Positions 46,038 through 55,537 of a DNA stretch of 64,000 nucleotides are shown here, in pieces. The stretch covers positions 1-64,000 of the forward strand of contig NZ_QMFB01000040.1 of NCBI RefSeq assembly GCF_003285015.1, read 5' to 3'. Positions within the stretch are counted from its first letter, which is position 1. The number at the start of each line of letters is the position of its first letter. The translations under genes were made by a program, and so were the position numbers. Source of the stretch: Paenibacillus contaminans. GTDB taxonomy: Bacteria > Bacillota > Bacilli > Paenibacillales > NBRC-103111. Under the pieces are notes generated by a model. The model was not told the DNA's origin. It saw only the letters and a list, made by a program, of their open reading frames with translations, and made no database searches.

Positions 46038-49000
46038 TTACTCGATATGCTTATGATCCTTATAGACGGTAAACGAGATCGTAGTGCCGCCGCCCGGCTT
46101 GCTCTCGATTTGAAGCCCCCTGCCGAAGTGCCGCTTTAACCGCAGATCCGTATTCAGCAAACCGATTCCAGTCGAATGGTCCGTTTGCCGTTCAAGCAGC
46201 CGCTGCAGCAGCCCTTCGTCCATCCCGACGCCGTCGTCCGTCACCGATATCTCAGCAAAAGCCCCTTTATCCGAAATCCGGATCTGAATGTTCCCCCCTC
46301 GGGAACGCTTCATGATGCCGTGCTTCACCGCATTTTCGACCAAGGGCTGGATCGTAAGCGGCGGAATCTTGTATTGCCCGCACTCGTCCGCTTCCCAAGC
46401 GACATTCAGCCTGTCGTCGAATCTTTCTTGCTCGATAAACAGATAGGAACGGACAAGGCTGATCTCATACTCCAAAGGAACAAGCTCGTGGATGTTTTGA
46501 AAATTAAACTTATCCTGCAAAAAGCTGCCGAATACGTCAAGCAGTCTGCGCATCCGGTTGATATCGAATTCGCTCAGTGCCGTCACCGTGTTCAGCGTAT
46601 TGAACAGGAAATGCGGCTCGATTTGCGCCTGGAGCCAAGCCGCCTCCATTCGCAGCCGGTCGCGCGCAGATTTTTTCACCTCGGTTAAAGCCTGCACTCT
46701 AGACCTTAATTCCATCGCATCCACCGGCTTTGTCACGTAATCGTTCGCGCCCGAAAGAAAACCGTTTTGGATATCCTCGGGCTGACTTCGCGCAGTAAGA
46801 AGCAGAACGGGGAGCTCCGTGATCGAGTAACGCTTGCGAATCGTCCGCGTTAATTCATAGCCGGACATATTCGGCATCATGACATCGGCGATAACCAAAT
46901 CCCACTCCTGCGAACCCAATAAAACAAGCGCTTCCTTGCCGCTTGTCGCTCTCACGATGTCATAACGCTGCGGAGAAAGAATGATTTCAAGCACATTGAG
47001 ATTAACCGGATCGTCGTCTACGATTATGATTCTGGGCTTGTCTGTTGTTGCCGCCGGATACAGCCCGGCACTCGTATCGAACGGAACGGAGGACGCCGCC
47101 AAATCGGCCCCTACAAGCGATGCAAGAATTGCCGGCTCTATTTCCGTCCGAACGTTAGCCGAATCCGACAGTTGAAGCGTAAAGGTGAAAACGGAACCCC
47201 GGCCGGGAGTGGAGCTAACCTGAAGCTTTCCTCCATGGAGCTCGGCCAGCTGCTTGCTGATGCTAAGTCCGAGCCCGAATCCGCCTTCGATCATCGTCTC
47301 GCCGGCGTACGCTTGCTCATACGGCTCGAAAACCCGCCGCATCATCTCCTCATCCATGCCGATGCCGGTATCCGAAACGGCAATATGCGCCCTGCCTTCC
47401 TTTATTTCCGCCCGAATCGAAACTTCGCCCTCGTTCGTAAATTTCACGGCGTTGTGAAGCAGATTAAACATAATTTGAATGACCCTGTTCTCATCCCCGA
47501 GCACCTGCGGGAAATTTTCCGGAATATGATTTACGAAAATAACCGGCTTTCCCTCCGGCATAAAACGCAGCATATCCATAACGCCCGTCACGACGCTCCT
47601 AATGGAAAAGCTGCGTAACTGCAATCGCGGGTTGCTTTCCTTCAGCCTCATCATATCGAGCAGCTCGTTCAGCATGAGCGCCATGCGGCGTCCTACCGAC
47701 ATCGCCATCTCCAAATCCTTGACGCTTTTGGCGCTGAGCGTATCCTTCTCTCTCTCCAGAACCGCTTGCGAAATGTTAAGGATCCCGTTAAGCGGGGTTC
47801 GCAGTTCATGGGAAGTATTCGCCAGGAACTCATCCTTCAGCTTGTCCGCCCTCTGCAGCTTCGCCGTCATGCTTTTCGATTCCGTATGAATCTGCAAATA
47901 GTTTCCGATCCAGACGGATGCAAAGCAAGTTGTCGCCACAAGCAGATCGAACGGATAATAAATGATTTTGATGCCCGTTATGAGGAGAATGCCCCACCAG
48001 ATTAAATTGTTCCCGAACGCCACTAAAGACAGAAGCAGCAATACATTGTCTTTGAAGCCCCTTCCGGCTGTTCGAAGCAGCAGCAGCGCCGCAAACAGCA
48101 AAATAAGGGCAAGTACCGTCAAAAATAAATTGTGGATCACGAGCAGCTTGTCGGCGGAAAGAAACAGCATGGATACCAAAGCGGCTCCGCAAATGACCGC
48201 GCAGCCCGGCGAAATTTTCGTGCGCCAATAGCCAGGCAGCCGGTGGACGATGCATTGAAGCAGAGAATACGTCCCGACAATGACGAAAAGAAACATCAGC
48301 TTCAAACTCCACTCCAAGCCGATCGGAATCCAATAAAGCAATATTTTATCGTCGCCGCCGATCAGAATGCTCAGGACCGTGGAAACGACCAGCAGAGCGA
48401 AATAAAGCAGCTTTTTCTCCCTGTATCCCAATAGATAAAGAATGACGACATACACCACATGAATCAAAAAAGCAATGGCAACGACTTGCTGCATCGCCAT
48501 GGACAGCCGCGTTTCCCGATCGATCGCTTCCTCCGATCCGAACTTGATCGACCGGACTATTCCGCTTTTGCGCGGGTCCGAATAATTCGCCGCCTGCACG
48601 ACAATATCGATGAGGCCGTTTTCGTCCGCCATGAACGAAGCCGTATAAGGCACGTTCCTCGCCGAATACGCCTCCTCGCTTGCAGCCGGCTGACCGGACT
48701 TGGCGAGCAAACGTCCGTTCACAAACAGCTCCGACGAGCTTCTGACGCTCGGTATTCGAATGCTGTAAGTGATATCCGCCTCCGGATTTACATATACCCG
48801 CAAACGAAACGATCCGTACCCGTACGGCGTGCCGCCTTCCGGCCGCATATAGGCATCCCATCTGCCGGGAACTTGAATATATTGATGGCTGCTTCCCGAT
48901 GCTTCCTTGACGTCAGCTCCTTCCATCAGCCAAACGTTCGGATAAAACGCCCACTGGCCGTCAAGCGCAATCGTCCGCCCTGCCGTCCCGTCCCATTCCC

Positions 49001-49133
49001 GGATATCAAGCTCACCGTTCACAGCAGGGGGAAAATCCGCGCTATTGAAGGACACGATCCATAGGATTCGCGAGCCTGTAAGAATAATCAAAAACAAACT
49101 AACCAAAAGTAAAATTTTTCCCTTATTCATCAT
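46038..49133 (-). CDS. hybrid sensor histidine kinase with receiver and second LytS-type kinase module
   Basis: A membrane signalling protein of 1031 residues. An extracellular beta-sandwich (7TMR-DISM-like, about residues 35-205) is followed by roughly seven helices (about 210-400), an H-box with phosphoacceptor His440 (SHELRTPLNG), a HATPase domain (about 535-660) with DTGIGMD and GFGLGLSI boxes, a receiver domain (about 700-815; phosphate site in DLVIADVMMP, near residue 748), and then a LytS/YesM-type kinase (QIEPHFLFNTLN near 840) with its own HATPase (about 910-1025). Two complete kinase modules in one chain let one receptor feed two outputs. No separate response regulator gene lies nearby. 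The start lacks a strong ribosome site. Confidence 0.92.
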   Translation of the reverse strand: MMNKGKILLLVSLFLIILTGSRILWIVSFNSADFPPAVNGELDIREWDGTAGRTIALDGQWAFYPNVWLMEGADVKEASGSSHQYIQVPGRWDAYMRPEGGTPYGYGSFRLRVYVNPEADITYSIRIPSVRSSSELFVNGRLLAKSGQPAASEEAYSARNVPYTASFMADENGLIDIVVQAANYSDPRKSGIVRSIKFGSEEAIDRETRLSMAMQQVVAIAFLIHVVYVVILYLLGYREKKLLYFALLVVSTVLSILIGGDDKILLYWIPIGLEWSLKLMFLFVIVGTYSLLQCIVHRLPGYWRTKISPGCAVICGAALVSMLFLSADKLLVIHNLFLTVLALILLFAALLLLRTAGRGFKDNVLLLLSLVAFGNNLIWWGILLITGIKIIYYPFDLLVATTCFASVWIGNYLQIHTESKSMTAKLQRADKLKDEFLANTSHELRTPLNGILNISQAVLEREKDTLSAKSVKDLEMAMSVGRRMALMLNELLDMMRLKESNPRLQLRSFSIRSVVTGVMDMLRFMPEGKPVIFVNHIPENFPQVLGDENRVIQIMFNLLHNAVKFTNEGEVSIRAEIKEGRAHIAVSDTGIGMDEEMMRRVFEPYEQAYAGETMIEGGFGLGLSISKQLAELHGGKLQVSSTPGRGSVFTFTLQLSDSANVRTEIEPAILASLVGADLAASSVPFDTSAGLYPAATTDKPRIIIVDDDPVNLNVLEIILSPQRYDIVRATSGKEALVLLGSQEWDLVIADVMMPNMSGYELTRTIRKRYSITELPVLLLTARSQPEDIQNGFLSGANDYVTKPVDAMELRSRVQALTEVKKSARDRLRMEAAWLQAQIEPHFLFNTLNTVTALSEFDINRMRRLLDVFGSFLQDKFNFQNIHELVPLEYEISLVRSYLFIEQERFDDRLNVAWEADECGQYKIPPLTIQPLVENAVKHGIMKRSRGGNIQIRISDKGAFAEISVTDDGVGMDEGLLQRLLERQTDHSTGIGLLNTDLRLKRHFGRGLQIESKPGGGTTISFTVYKDHKHIE

Positions 49134-49249
49134 GAAAGTAGTAATTCGCTACCAATTGCCCGACTCCTTCTGCATGTAAAATTTCCCCTTAAACCGTTTT
49201 GCGTCTGCTGACATTTACAGGTCCTCTAACCGGTATTCATACTCGCTTG

Positions 49250-49440
49250 CAGTCCGATTTTGCCCACTTGGAATCAAGTACGGCCTCCTTTCACTGCCTG
49301 TAGTACGAATACGCCTGCTTGCAACGGGTATTTTAATCGGCACACCAGTAAATCCGTTCTCCAAGCCGGCAAAATCGGACTCCAGCGTAGGGCGAGCCTC
49401 GATTGCTTGCTCCATGCGGGCTATTTCGGACTACAGCTTA
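49250..49440. repeat. family of 24-base repeats, one direct and two inverted
   Basis: A motif like AGTCCGATTTTGCC plus a TTGGA end occurs at about 49252 (plus), at 49368-49381 as its reverse complement, and in a variant form (AGTCCGAAATAGCC) near 49420-49437. The three copies can pair. They sit in the 474-base gap between the kinase and rhamnosidase genes (49134-49607), which contains no gene. Confidence 0.6.
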
Positions 49441-49552
49441 TAGAGGAGCCTTAATTGCAGCGTAGGCATAAACGCTTTCGAAGAAAGCGACTTCGCAAGC
49501 ATAGGCTAAGGAAACTTAATTAATTGTGAAACATATAAGTTCTTATATTTCG

Positions 49553-49591
49553 AAAAAAAACAGGACCGCACGCGCAAAAACGCGTCGGTCC
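49553..49591 (-). terminator. rho-independent terminator after the rhamnosidase gene
   Basis: On the minus strand GGACCG-A-CGCG pairs with CGCG-T-CGGTCC around a TTTTT-containing loop and is followed by eight T (49553-49560). It is 17 bases past the GH78 stop codon. Confidence 0.85.
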
Positions 49592-49607
49592 GTTCCTCTT
49601 TCATTCA

Positions 49608-52337
49608 TCAATCGCTAACGGTAAAAAGATAATCTCCCGAGCCGATTTCCACGAATACCGCATCGTTCGTGTGCTCCGAAACCGTAAGCCCGATCGCCGC
49701 TTCGAGACTCCCGCCGCTCTCCGTGACATGCTGGCCGGGATTAGCCGGAATACGCACGACAGCGGTCGTACCGGCCGGAATGCTCACGTCAATGGACAGC
49801 CTGTCGTCCAAACGCCGCCAATTGCAAGAGATTGGCCCCTGGATCGACTCGTACCGGCTTGCGACATGATCGAGCCCGCCTCCGATGCGCGGATGAATCC
49901 GAATATGCTTATAACCCGGCACCCGGTCGTCCAGATCGATTCCGCCTACAAAACGGAATATCCATTCGCCCACCGATCCGAGCGCATATTGATTAAAGGA
50001 GTTCATGCCCGGACGCTGAAAGCCCTTCTCTTCCGTCCAGCCGTCCCAACGCTCCCAAATCGTCGTCGCGCCTTGAAGCACGGAGTAAAACCATGACGGG
50101 TAGCCGGTTTGCATAAGCAGCTTATACGCGATTTCTTCATAGCCGTTATCGGCAAGCACGGCAAGCAGCCATCTGGTTCCGTGTATGCCCGTCGAGATAT
50201 GCCAATCTCTCTGCTCGAGCAGCTGCAGGATCCGGTTCACGGCGAACTCCCGCTTTTCTTCCGGCAGCAATTCCATCGCAAGCGCCATCGTATAAGCGGC
50301 TTGCGTATCGCCCTTGATCGTTCCCGACGCATCCACATACGCCCTATTGAACGCCTCGGTTATTTCCTCCCGGTGCCGCATGTATCGCAACGCGTCGTCG
50401 TGCTTCCCGACGATCGAGGCCATTTTGGCAAGAAGTCCGGTCGAGTAGGCATAATAAGCCGTACCGAACACGTCGTAAGGCGTAGTCGAAAAAGCGGAAA
50501 CATTGCTGAAATCGCCCAGCCCCGCAGCTTCGGGGATGGATAACCAGTCCCCGAATTGCGGCAGATCCTCGCGCAGATGCGAAGGGTGCATCTCGCCGAG
50601 AAAAGCGATCCACCTGGTCATCGCCTCGTAATGCCGCTCGATAATATCGGTGTCCCCGTAAACGCGGTACATCATCCAGGGGACAATAATGCCGGCGTCT
50701 CCCCAGCCCGCGGAAGCCGTATGATCGTAAGTCATATCCCCGCCGTGCTCGGTTTTCCCTCCCGGAATGAACGGCGCGAAGTCGGTGAAGGCGCCTGTCG
50801 GACGCTGGGCATCCGTCAAATCGGTCAGCCATTTGGTGAAAAACGGCGCGACATTCATGAAATAACTCGACGTCCGGAAAAACACTTGGGCGTCGCCGCT
50901 CCAGCCAAGCCGCTCGTCGCGCTGCGGACAATCGGTCGGGACGCTGATGAAATTGCCGCGCTGGGTCCATTCGATATTTGCGAGAAGCCGGTTCAAAAGC
51001 GGATGCGAGGTTTCCAGGACGCCGGTTTTGTCAAGCGAAGAGTGATACACGACGCCGGTCAAATCGGACGGCTTCAATTCCCCCACGTAACCCGAAATTT
51101 CTACGTAACGGAATCCGTGCAGCGTAAAATGCGGCTCATAGACTTCCTCCGTCTTGCCGCTCAAAATAAAAATATCGGTCTGCCGCGTCAACCGCAAATT
51201 TGCCGTATACAATTCTTTTTTCTCATCCAGCGCCTCGCCATGCCTAAGCGTAACCGTAGTCCCCGCTTCTCCCTGCAAGCGGATCCGAATCCGTCCTACC
51301 ATGTTCTGCCCCATATCCGCGAGCCAGACGCCGTTCCCTTTATCGACGATCGATACCGGCTTCAATTCCATCACGGAGCTAACGGGAGGGCAACTCTCCG
51401 CTACGATATGTCCCTTGAATTCGTAAAATACGTTTGCAGCCGTCCAACTCGTATCGTCATACTGCAGCGTATTCCATCCCGGCATTTCCAATCTTGCGTC
51501 ATACGTCTCTCCCATTTGATAATCCGTAGCGACCAGCGGACCGAAAGAGGCCTTCCACGTCGGATCGGAAAACACGGATTGCCGCGAACCGTCCTCGTAT
51601 TCCAGGTTCAGCTGCACAAGCACGCGGGGGTCTTTGCCGTACCTATGGTAGCCGAACATCCCGATATAGCCGGAATACCAGCCATGACCCAGCAAAATGC
51701 CTATCGCGTTGTCTCCGTCTCCCTCGTTCAGTACATCGGTCACGTCGTACATTTGGCAGGAAACGCGGATATTGTAATCCGTCCAATCCGGAGCCAGCCG
51801 ATCGCCGCTAATTTTGCAACCGTTTACATAAAGCTCGTATGCGCCGAGTGCCGCACAAAATAGCGACGCCTTGCGGATGGAGCGTCCTTCCGTTTGAAAG
51901 CCTTTGCGCAAATACACCGCAGGCTTTGGCTCGGCATGGGTAGGCGCATGATTCGATTTCAAGCCGACCCATTTTCCCTGCCATTCCGCACGCGAAAGAA
52001 GTCCCATCGACCAGCTCGCCGGCTCGCTCCAATCCGATGCATGGCCGCTCTCGTCCCAAACCATGACTTTCCACATATACGTCATGCCCGAGACAAGCTC
52101 GATGCCTTCGTAGGACACATGCTGCGATCGATCGCCTTCGACCTTGCCCGAATCCCAAACATCGCCTACGTTACGGTCGAGCGACTGGGTGCTCGCGGCT
52201 ACGAGTATGCGATAGGCGCTTTGCTTCACCGCTCTCCTGTCCGAAGCAAGCTTCCAGCCAAGTCTGGGCTGCCGGCGGTCGAGCCCTGCAGGCTCGGTCA
52301 AATACTCCGTGCTTAAATGATGAATGCGCATGCTCAT
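49608..52337 (-). CDS. alpha-L-rhamnosidase, glycoside hydrolase family 78
   Basis: A 909-residue GH78 enzyme with the usual beta-sandwich N-terminal domains, a central (alpha/alpha)6 barrel and a C-terminal beta domain. The catalytic region contains DCPQRDERLGWSGDAQVF (about residues 465-485), with the acidic residues that characterise the family, and further family blocks such as GNFISVPTDCPQRDE and TYDHTASAGWGDAG. There is no signal peptide, so it acts inside the cell on imported rhamnosides. The ATG at 52337 has GGAGAGGA upstream; a second ATG two codons later is also possible. It is a stand-alone gene between a histidine kinase and a divergent HxlR regulator. Confidence 0.93.
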   Translation of the reverse strand: MSMRIHHLSTEYLTEPAGLDRRQPRLGWKLASDRRAVKQSAYRILVAASTQSLDRNVGDVWDSGKVEGDRSQHVSYEGIELVSGMTYMWKVMVWDESGHASDWSEPASWSMGLLSRAEWQGKWVGLKSNHAPTHAEPKPAVYLRKGFQTEGRSIRKASLFCAALGAYELYVNGCKISGDRLAPDWTDYNIRVSCQMYDVTDVLNEGDGDNAIGILLGHGWYSGYIGMFGYHRYGKDPRVLVQLNLEYEDGSRQSVFSDPTWKASFGPLVATDYQMGETYDARLEMPGWNTLQYDDTSWTAANVFYEFKGHIVAESCPPVSSVMELKPVSIVDKGNGVWLADMGQNMVGRIRIRLQGEAGTTVTLRHGEALDEKKELYTANLRLTRQTDIFILSGKTEEVYEPHFTLHGFRYVEISGYVGELKPSDLTGVVYHSSLDKTGVLETSHPLLNRLLANIEWTQRGNFISVPTDCPQRDERLGWSGDAQVFFRTSSYFMNVAPFFTKWLTDLTDAQRPTGAFTDFAPFIPGGKTEHGGDMTYDHTASAGWGDAGIIVPWMMYRVYGDTDIIERHYEAMTRWIAFLGEMHPSHLREDLPQFGDWLSIPEAAGLGDFSNVSAFSTTPYDVFGTAYYAYSTGLLAKMASIVGKHDDALRYMRHREEITEAFNRAYVDASGTIKGDTQAAYTMALAMELLPEEKREFAVNRILQLLEQRDWHISTGIHGTRWLLAVLADNGYEEIAYKLLMQTGYPSWFYSVLQGATTIWERWDGWTEEKGFQRPGMNSFNQYALGSVGEWIFRFVGGIDLDDRVPGYKHIRIHPRIGGGLDHVASRYESIQGPISCNWRRLDDRLSIDVSIPAGTTAVVRIPANPGQHVTESGGSLEAAIGLTVSEHTNDAVFVEIGSGDYLFTVSD

Positions 52338-52505
52338 CTTCCTCTCCACATCGGTTGTAACAGCCGCAGATACGATCAATTTGCAGGCTCTGATAGTAGA
52401 GTAAAAGATCAAGCAAGCCGTTACCATAAGCGGATTTTATCGTTTTATTAGTTTTCTTTACTTTCAAGCCCCGGTACGCGGATAATCGATATACATAAAA
52501 TACAG

Positions 52506-52535
52506 TTGCTATACTATTTATATTTAGTGTACTAT
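52506..52535 (+). promoter_or_regulatory. sigma-A promoter with overlapping HxlR operator candidate
   Basis: A -35 box TTGCTA (52506-52511) and -10 box TACTAT (52530-52535) are separated by 18 bases. The spacer includes an ACTA...TAGT imperfect palindrome, fitting TAC-N-GTA type operators of the HxlR/YodB family. The position implies a transcription start near 52542, only about six bases before the likely start codon. Confidence 0.5.
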
Positions 52536-52547
52536 GTATACAAGGTG

Positions 52548-52871
52548 GTGATTCCTATCAACGTTTGTCCCTATCTCGAATACGCCTTCTCTATACTCGG
52601 CAAAAAGTGGAACGGATTAATCATTCATTATCTGTCGCTATGTCCGGATCATTCCGCCCATTTTTCCGAAATCAAACGGGATTTATCGGAAATTACGTCA
52701 AGAGCCCTCTCTTTGAAGCTGGCCGAGCTCGCCGAGTTCGGACTTATCGAGAAAAAGGTGACGAACGGAACGCCCGTCGTCATTTCATACGAATTGACCG
52801 AGAAGGGGCGATCCTTGACCTTGGCGCTTGAGCCCGTCCAACAATGGGCCTTGCGGAATAAGCAAGTATAA
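52548..52871 (+). CDS. HxlR family winged-helix transcriptional regulator
   Basis: A regulator of about 107 residues of the HxlR/YodB family, with the family core AFSILGKKWNGLIIHYLSL and a winged helix ending in VISYELTEKG. A conserved cysteine near the N-terminus (Cys7, NVCP) corresponds to the redox/electrophile-sensing cysteine of YodB-type repressors. The GTG at 52548 is chosen because longer starts would lie in the promoter; the ribosome binding site AAGGTGG almost touches it, so the true start may differ. The redox-active DsbA-like gene follows 31 bases downstream, suggesting the pair responds to oxidative or electrophile stress. Confidence 0.85.
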   Translation: MIPINVCPYLEYAFSILGKKWNGLIIHYLSLCPDHSAHFSEIKRDLSEITSRALSLKLAELAEFGLIEKKVTNGTPVVISYELTEKGRSLTLALEPVQQWALRNKQV

Positions 52872-52902
52872 ATACATCCATATGAGAAAAGAGGAGTATA
52901 CG

Positions 52903-53817
52903 ATGAGCAACAACAATATGTTCTGCGATCTTCAAACGGGAATATGCGGAGAAGCCGGCGAGGAAACGACGCAATTTATCAATCTGAATCCGCCCGAGCC
53001 GAAAGTCCGGCTGTATTATGTGACCGATCCGATCTGCTCCCACTGCTGGGCGCTTGAGCCGGTTTTACGCCGGTTCGAGGAACAGTACGGCCATTACGTA
53101 AAGCTTCATACCGTGATGGGAGGCTTGCTCGAGAGCTGGAACGGCTTTGCCGATGCCAAAAACGGGATCAACGGCCCTGCCGACGTAGCCGGGCACTGGA
53201 AAGAGGTCGGACTGCATTCGCGCATGCCGATCGACGGTTCGTTATGGCATGATAACCCGATTCAATCGTCGTATCCCCCCTCCCGCGTTTATAAAATCAT
53301 TCAAGCGAAGGATGCGAAGCTGGCCAAAACATTTTTGCGCCGCGCCAGGGAAGCCGTATTCGCCTTTAACCGGAACATCGGAGACGAACGGGTGCTGATC
53401 GAAATCGTCAGCCGAATGGGGCTCGACGGTGAAGCCATCGTGCGGGAAGCGGGAACCTCCGCCGGCCAGCAGCTGCTGGAGGAGGATTTCTCTCTTGCCA
53501 GATCGCTAGGGGTACGAGGATTCCCGACGATCATTATGGTAAATGAAGACAACAAAGGCGTCAAAATCGTCGGCGCACGGCCGCTGGAAAACTATGTGGA
53601 GGGACTTCGGCAGGTACTGGCGGAAGAAGCTCTTGAGCCCAAGCCTCTCCCCGGCTTAGCGAAGCTCCTGCAGAAGGAAGGCCTGTTGTTTGCCAAAGAG
53701 CTTGAGGCGATGTACGATATTCAGCCGAATGAAGTGAAAACATTTGTACAAGAGAACCTTTCGCCGGATGAATACGCCATGAACGAAATTCTCGACGAGA
53801 CGTATATTCAAAAATAA
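52903..53817 (+). CDS. DsbA family/SpxH-like thioredoxin-fold protein
   Basis: A cytosolic thioredoxin-fold protein of 304 residues. The active-site motif CSHC (Cys45 to Cys48) is set in the phrase YYVTDPICSHCWALEPVL, as in the FrnE and YjbH/SpxH branch. A C-terminal helical region follows. The ATG at 52903 has GAGGAG six bases upstream. SpxH-type proteins act as ClpXP adaptors for Spx during thiol stress, and others are thiol oxidoreductases; both would fit the redox-sensing HxlR gene immediately upstream and the catalase downstream. I cannot tell which from sequence. Confidence 0.85.
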   Translation: MSNNNMFCDLQTGICGEAGEETTQFINLNPPEPKVRLYYVTDPICSHCWALEPVLRRFEEQYGHYVKLHTVMGGLLESWNGFADAKNGINGPADVAGHWKEVGLHSRMPIDGSLWHDNPIQSSYPPSRVYKIIQAKDAKLAKTFLRRAREAVFAFNRNIGDERVLIEIVSRMGLDGEAIVREAGTSAGQQLLEEDFSLARSLGVRGFPTIIMVNEDNKGVKIVGARPLENYVEGLRQVLAEEALEPKPLPGLAKLLQKEGLLFAKELEAMYDIQPNEVKTFVQENLSPDEYAMNEILDETYIQK

Positions 53818-53944
53818 TACGCCTTTAAAGGAATTTGCATCCTCGGAACGAAATAATTATGTAGTACATGGTACTGCGTCATGTGAATTTGTTTCCCGCA
53901 GCTTTTCCGTTTCGGCATACATCGTATAGGGAGGTAAAAGAAAC

Positions 53945-55408
53945 ATGGATGAAAAGAAGAAGCTGACGACCGCGGCGGGCGCTCCGGTTGCCGACAATCA
54001 AAATGCAATGACCGCCGGTCCCCGAGGGCCGATGCTGTTGCAGGATCTCTGGTTTCTCGAAAAGCTGGCGCATTTCGACAGAGAAGTCATCCCCGAAAGA
54101 CGCATGCACGCCAAAGGCTCGGCAGCATTCGGCACTTTTACGGTTACCCACGACATTACACAGTATACGAAGGCGAAAATCTTCTCGGAAATCGGCAAGC
54201 AAACGAAAATGTTCGCCAGATTTTCGACGGTTGCCGGCGAACGCGGAGCGGCTGATGCAGAACGCGATATTCGCGGATTTGCAATGAAGTTTTATACCGA
54301 GGAAGGCAACTGGGATCTGGTCGGGAACAATACCCCTGTATTTTTCCTAAGAGATCCGCTTAAATTCCCGGACTTGAACCATGCGGTAAAACGCGATCCG
54401 CGTACGAACATGAGAAGCGCCAGGAATAACTGGGATTTCTGGACTTCGCTTCCCGAGGCATTGCATCAGGTTACCATCGTCATGAGCGACAGGGGTATCC
54501 CCAAATCGTACCGGCATATGCACGGCTTCGGAAGCCACACCTTCAGCTTGATCAACGATAAAAATGAACGCTTCTGGGTCAAATTCCATCTTCGCTCCAA
54601 TCAGGGCATTCAGAATTTAACGGACGAAGAGGCGGAGGCGCTGATCGGCAAGGATAGAGAAAGTCATCAAAAGGACTTGCTGGAAAGTATCGACCGGGGA
54701 GAGTTCCCGAGTTGGAAGCTGTTCATTCAGGTGATGCCAGAAGCGGATGCGGCCAAAATGCCGTATAACCCGTTCGACTTGACCAAGGTCTGGTACAAAA
54801 AAGATTACCCGCTGATCGAAGTCGGCGTAATGGAATTAAACCGCAATCCGGACAATTACTTCGCCGAGGTGGAGCAAGCGGCTTTTAATCCCGCGAATGT
54901 CGTACCCGGTATCGGTCTCTCGCCCGACAAAATGCTGCAGGGCCGATTGTTCTCTTACGGGGATGCTCAGCGTTACCGGTTAGGCGTAAACCATCATCAG
55001 ATCCCTGTTAATGCTCCGGCTCCCGGCTGCCCGTTCCACAGCTACCATAGAGACGGCCAAATGCGGGTTGACGGCAACGCGGGCAGTACGCTGGCTTACG
55101 AGCCCAACAGCTACGGCCAATGGCAGGAGCAGCCCGAACACAAAGAGCCGCCTCTCGCGCTTGACGGAGCCGCGGCGAATTGGAACTTTAGGGAAGACGA
55201 CGACGATTATTATACGCAGCCCGGACTTTTATTCCGTTTAATGGATGAGGGACAACAGAAGGCATTATTCGAAAATACCGCCCGCGCGATGGGCGACGCT
55301 CCGGATGAAATCAAAAAACGCCATATCGGAAACTGCTTGAAAGCAGATCCCGCTTACGGCGAAGGCGTGGCCAAAGCGCTGGGCATTCCGCTCGGCGAAA
55401 TCGAATAA
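53945..55408 (+). CDS. katA: catalase, small-subunit clade 3 type
   Basis: A haem catalase of 487 residues that breaks hydrogen peroxide to water and oxygen. The catalytic His55 lies in [14 protein letters not shown], the distal Asn128 in [11 protein letters not shown], and the proximal haem ligand Tyr338 in [15 protein letters not shown] good AGGGAGG site precedes the ATG. It follows the DsbA/SpxH-like gene by 127 bases and is followed by a strong terminator. Together with the HxlR and DsbA-like genes this forms a small oxidative-stress group. Confidence 0.96.
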   Translation: MDEKKKLTTAAGAPVADNQNAMTAGPRGPMLLQDLWFLEKLAHFDREVIPERRMHAKGSAAFGTFTVTHDITQYTKAKIFSEIGKQTKMFARFSTVAGERGAADAERDIRGFAMKFYTEEGNWDLVGNNTPVFFLRDPLKFPDLNHAVKRDPRTNMRSARNNWDFWTSLPEALHQVTIVMSDRGIPKSYRHMHGFGSHTFSLINDKNERFWVKFHLRSNQGIQNLTDEEAEALIGKDRESHQKDLLESIDRGEFPSWKLFIQVMPEADAAKMPYNPFDLTKVWYKKDYPLIEVGVMELNRNPDNYFAEVEQAAFNPANVVPGIGLSPDKMLQGRLFSYGDAQRYRLGVNHHQIPVNAPAPGCPFHSYHRDGQMRVDGNAGSTLAYEPNSYGQWQEQPEHKEPPLALDGAAANWNFREDDDDYYTQPGLLFRLMDEGQQKALFENTARAMGDAPDEIKKRHIGNCLKADPAYGEGVAKALGIPLGEIE

Positions 55409-55463
55409 TCAGTACGCTGAGATTCGAAAAAGCAGCCGCTTGCGTCCTCATAATCGATACATA

Positions 55464-55525
55464 CCGCTTCCATGCGCGCACCCTCGCAGATTAACGAGAG
55501 TGCGCATGGAAGCGGCTTTATTTTG
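55464..55525 (+). terminator. strong rho-independent terminator after the catalase gene
   Basis: A long stem (CCGCTTCCATGCGC with GCGCATGGAAGCGG) encloses a CTCG/CGAG inner stem and is followed by CTTTATTTTG on the plus strand. It sits between the convergent catalase and GHL6-type genes. Confidence 0.85.
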
Positions 55526-55537
55526 CCGGGATAATGA

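Noticed and set aside
50556-51863. 435-codon plus-strand frame opposite the GH78 gene
   Set aside because: Shadow of the rhamnosidase gene, Arg/Pro/His-rich, no domain.
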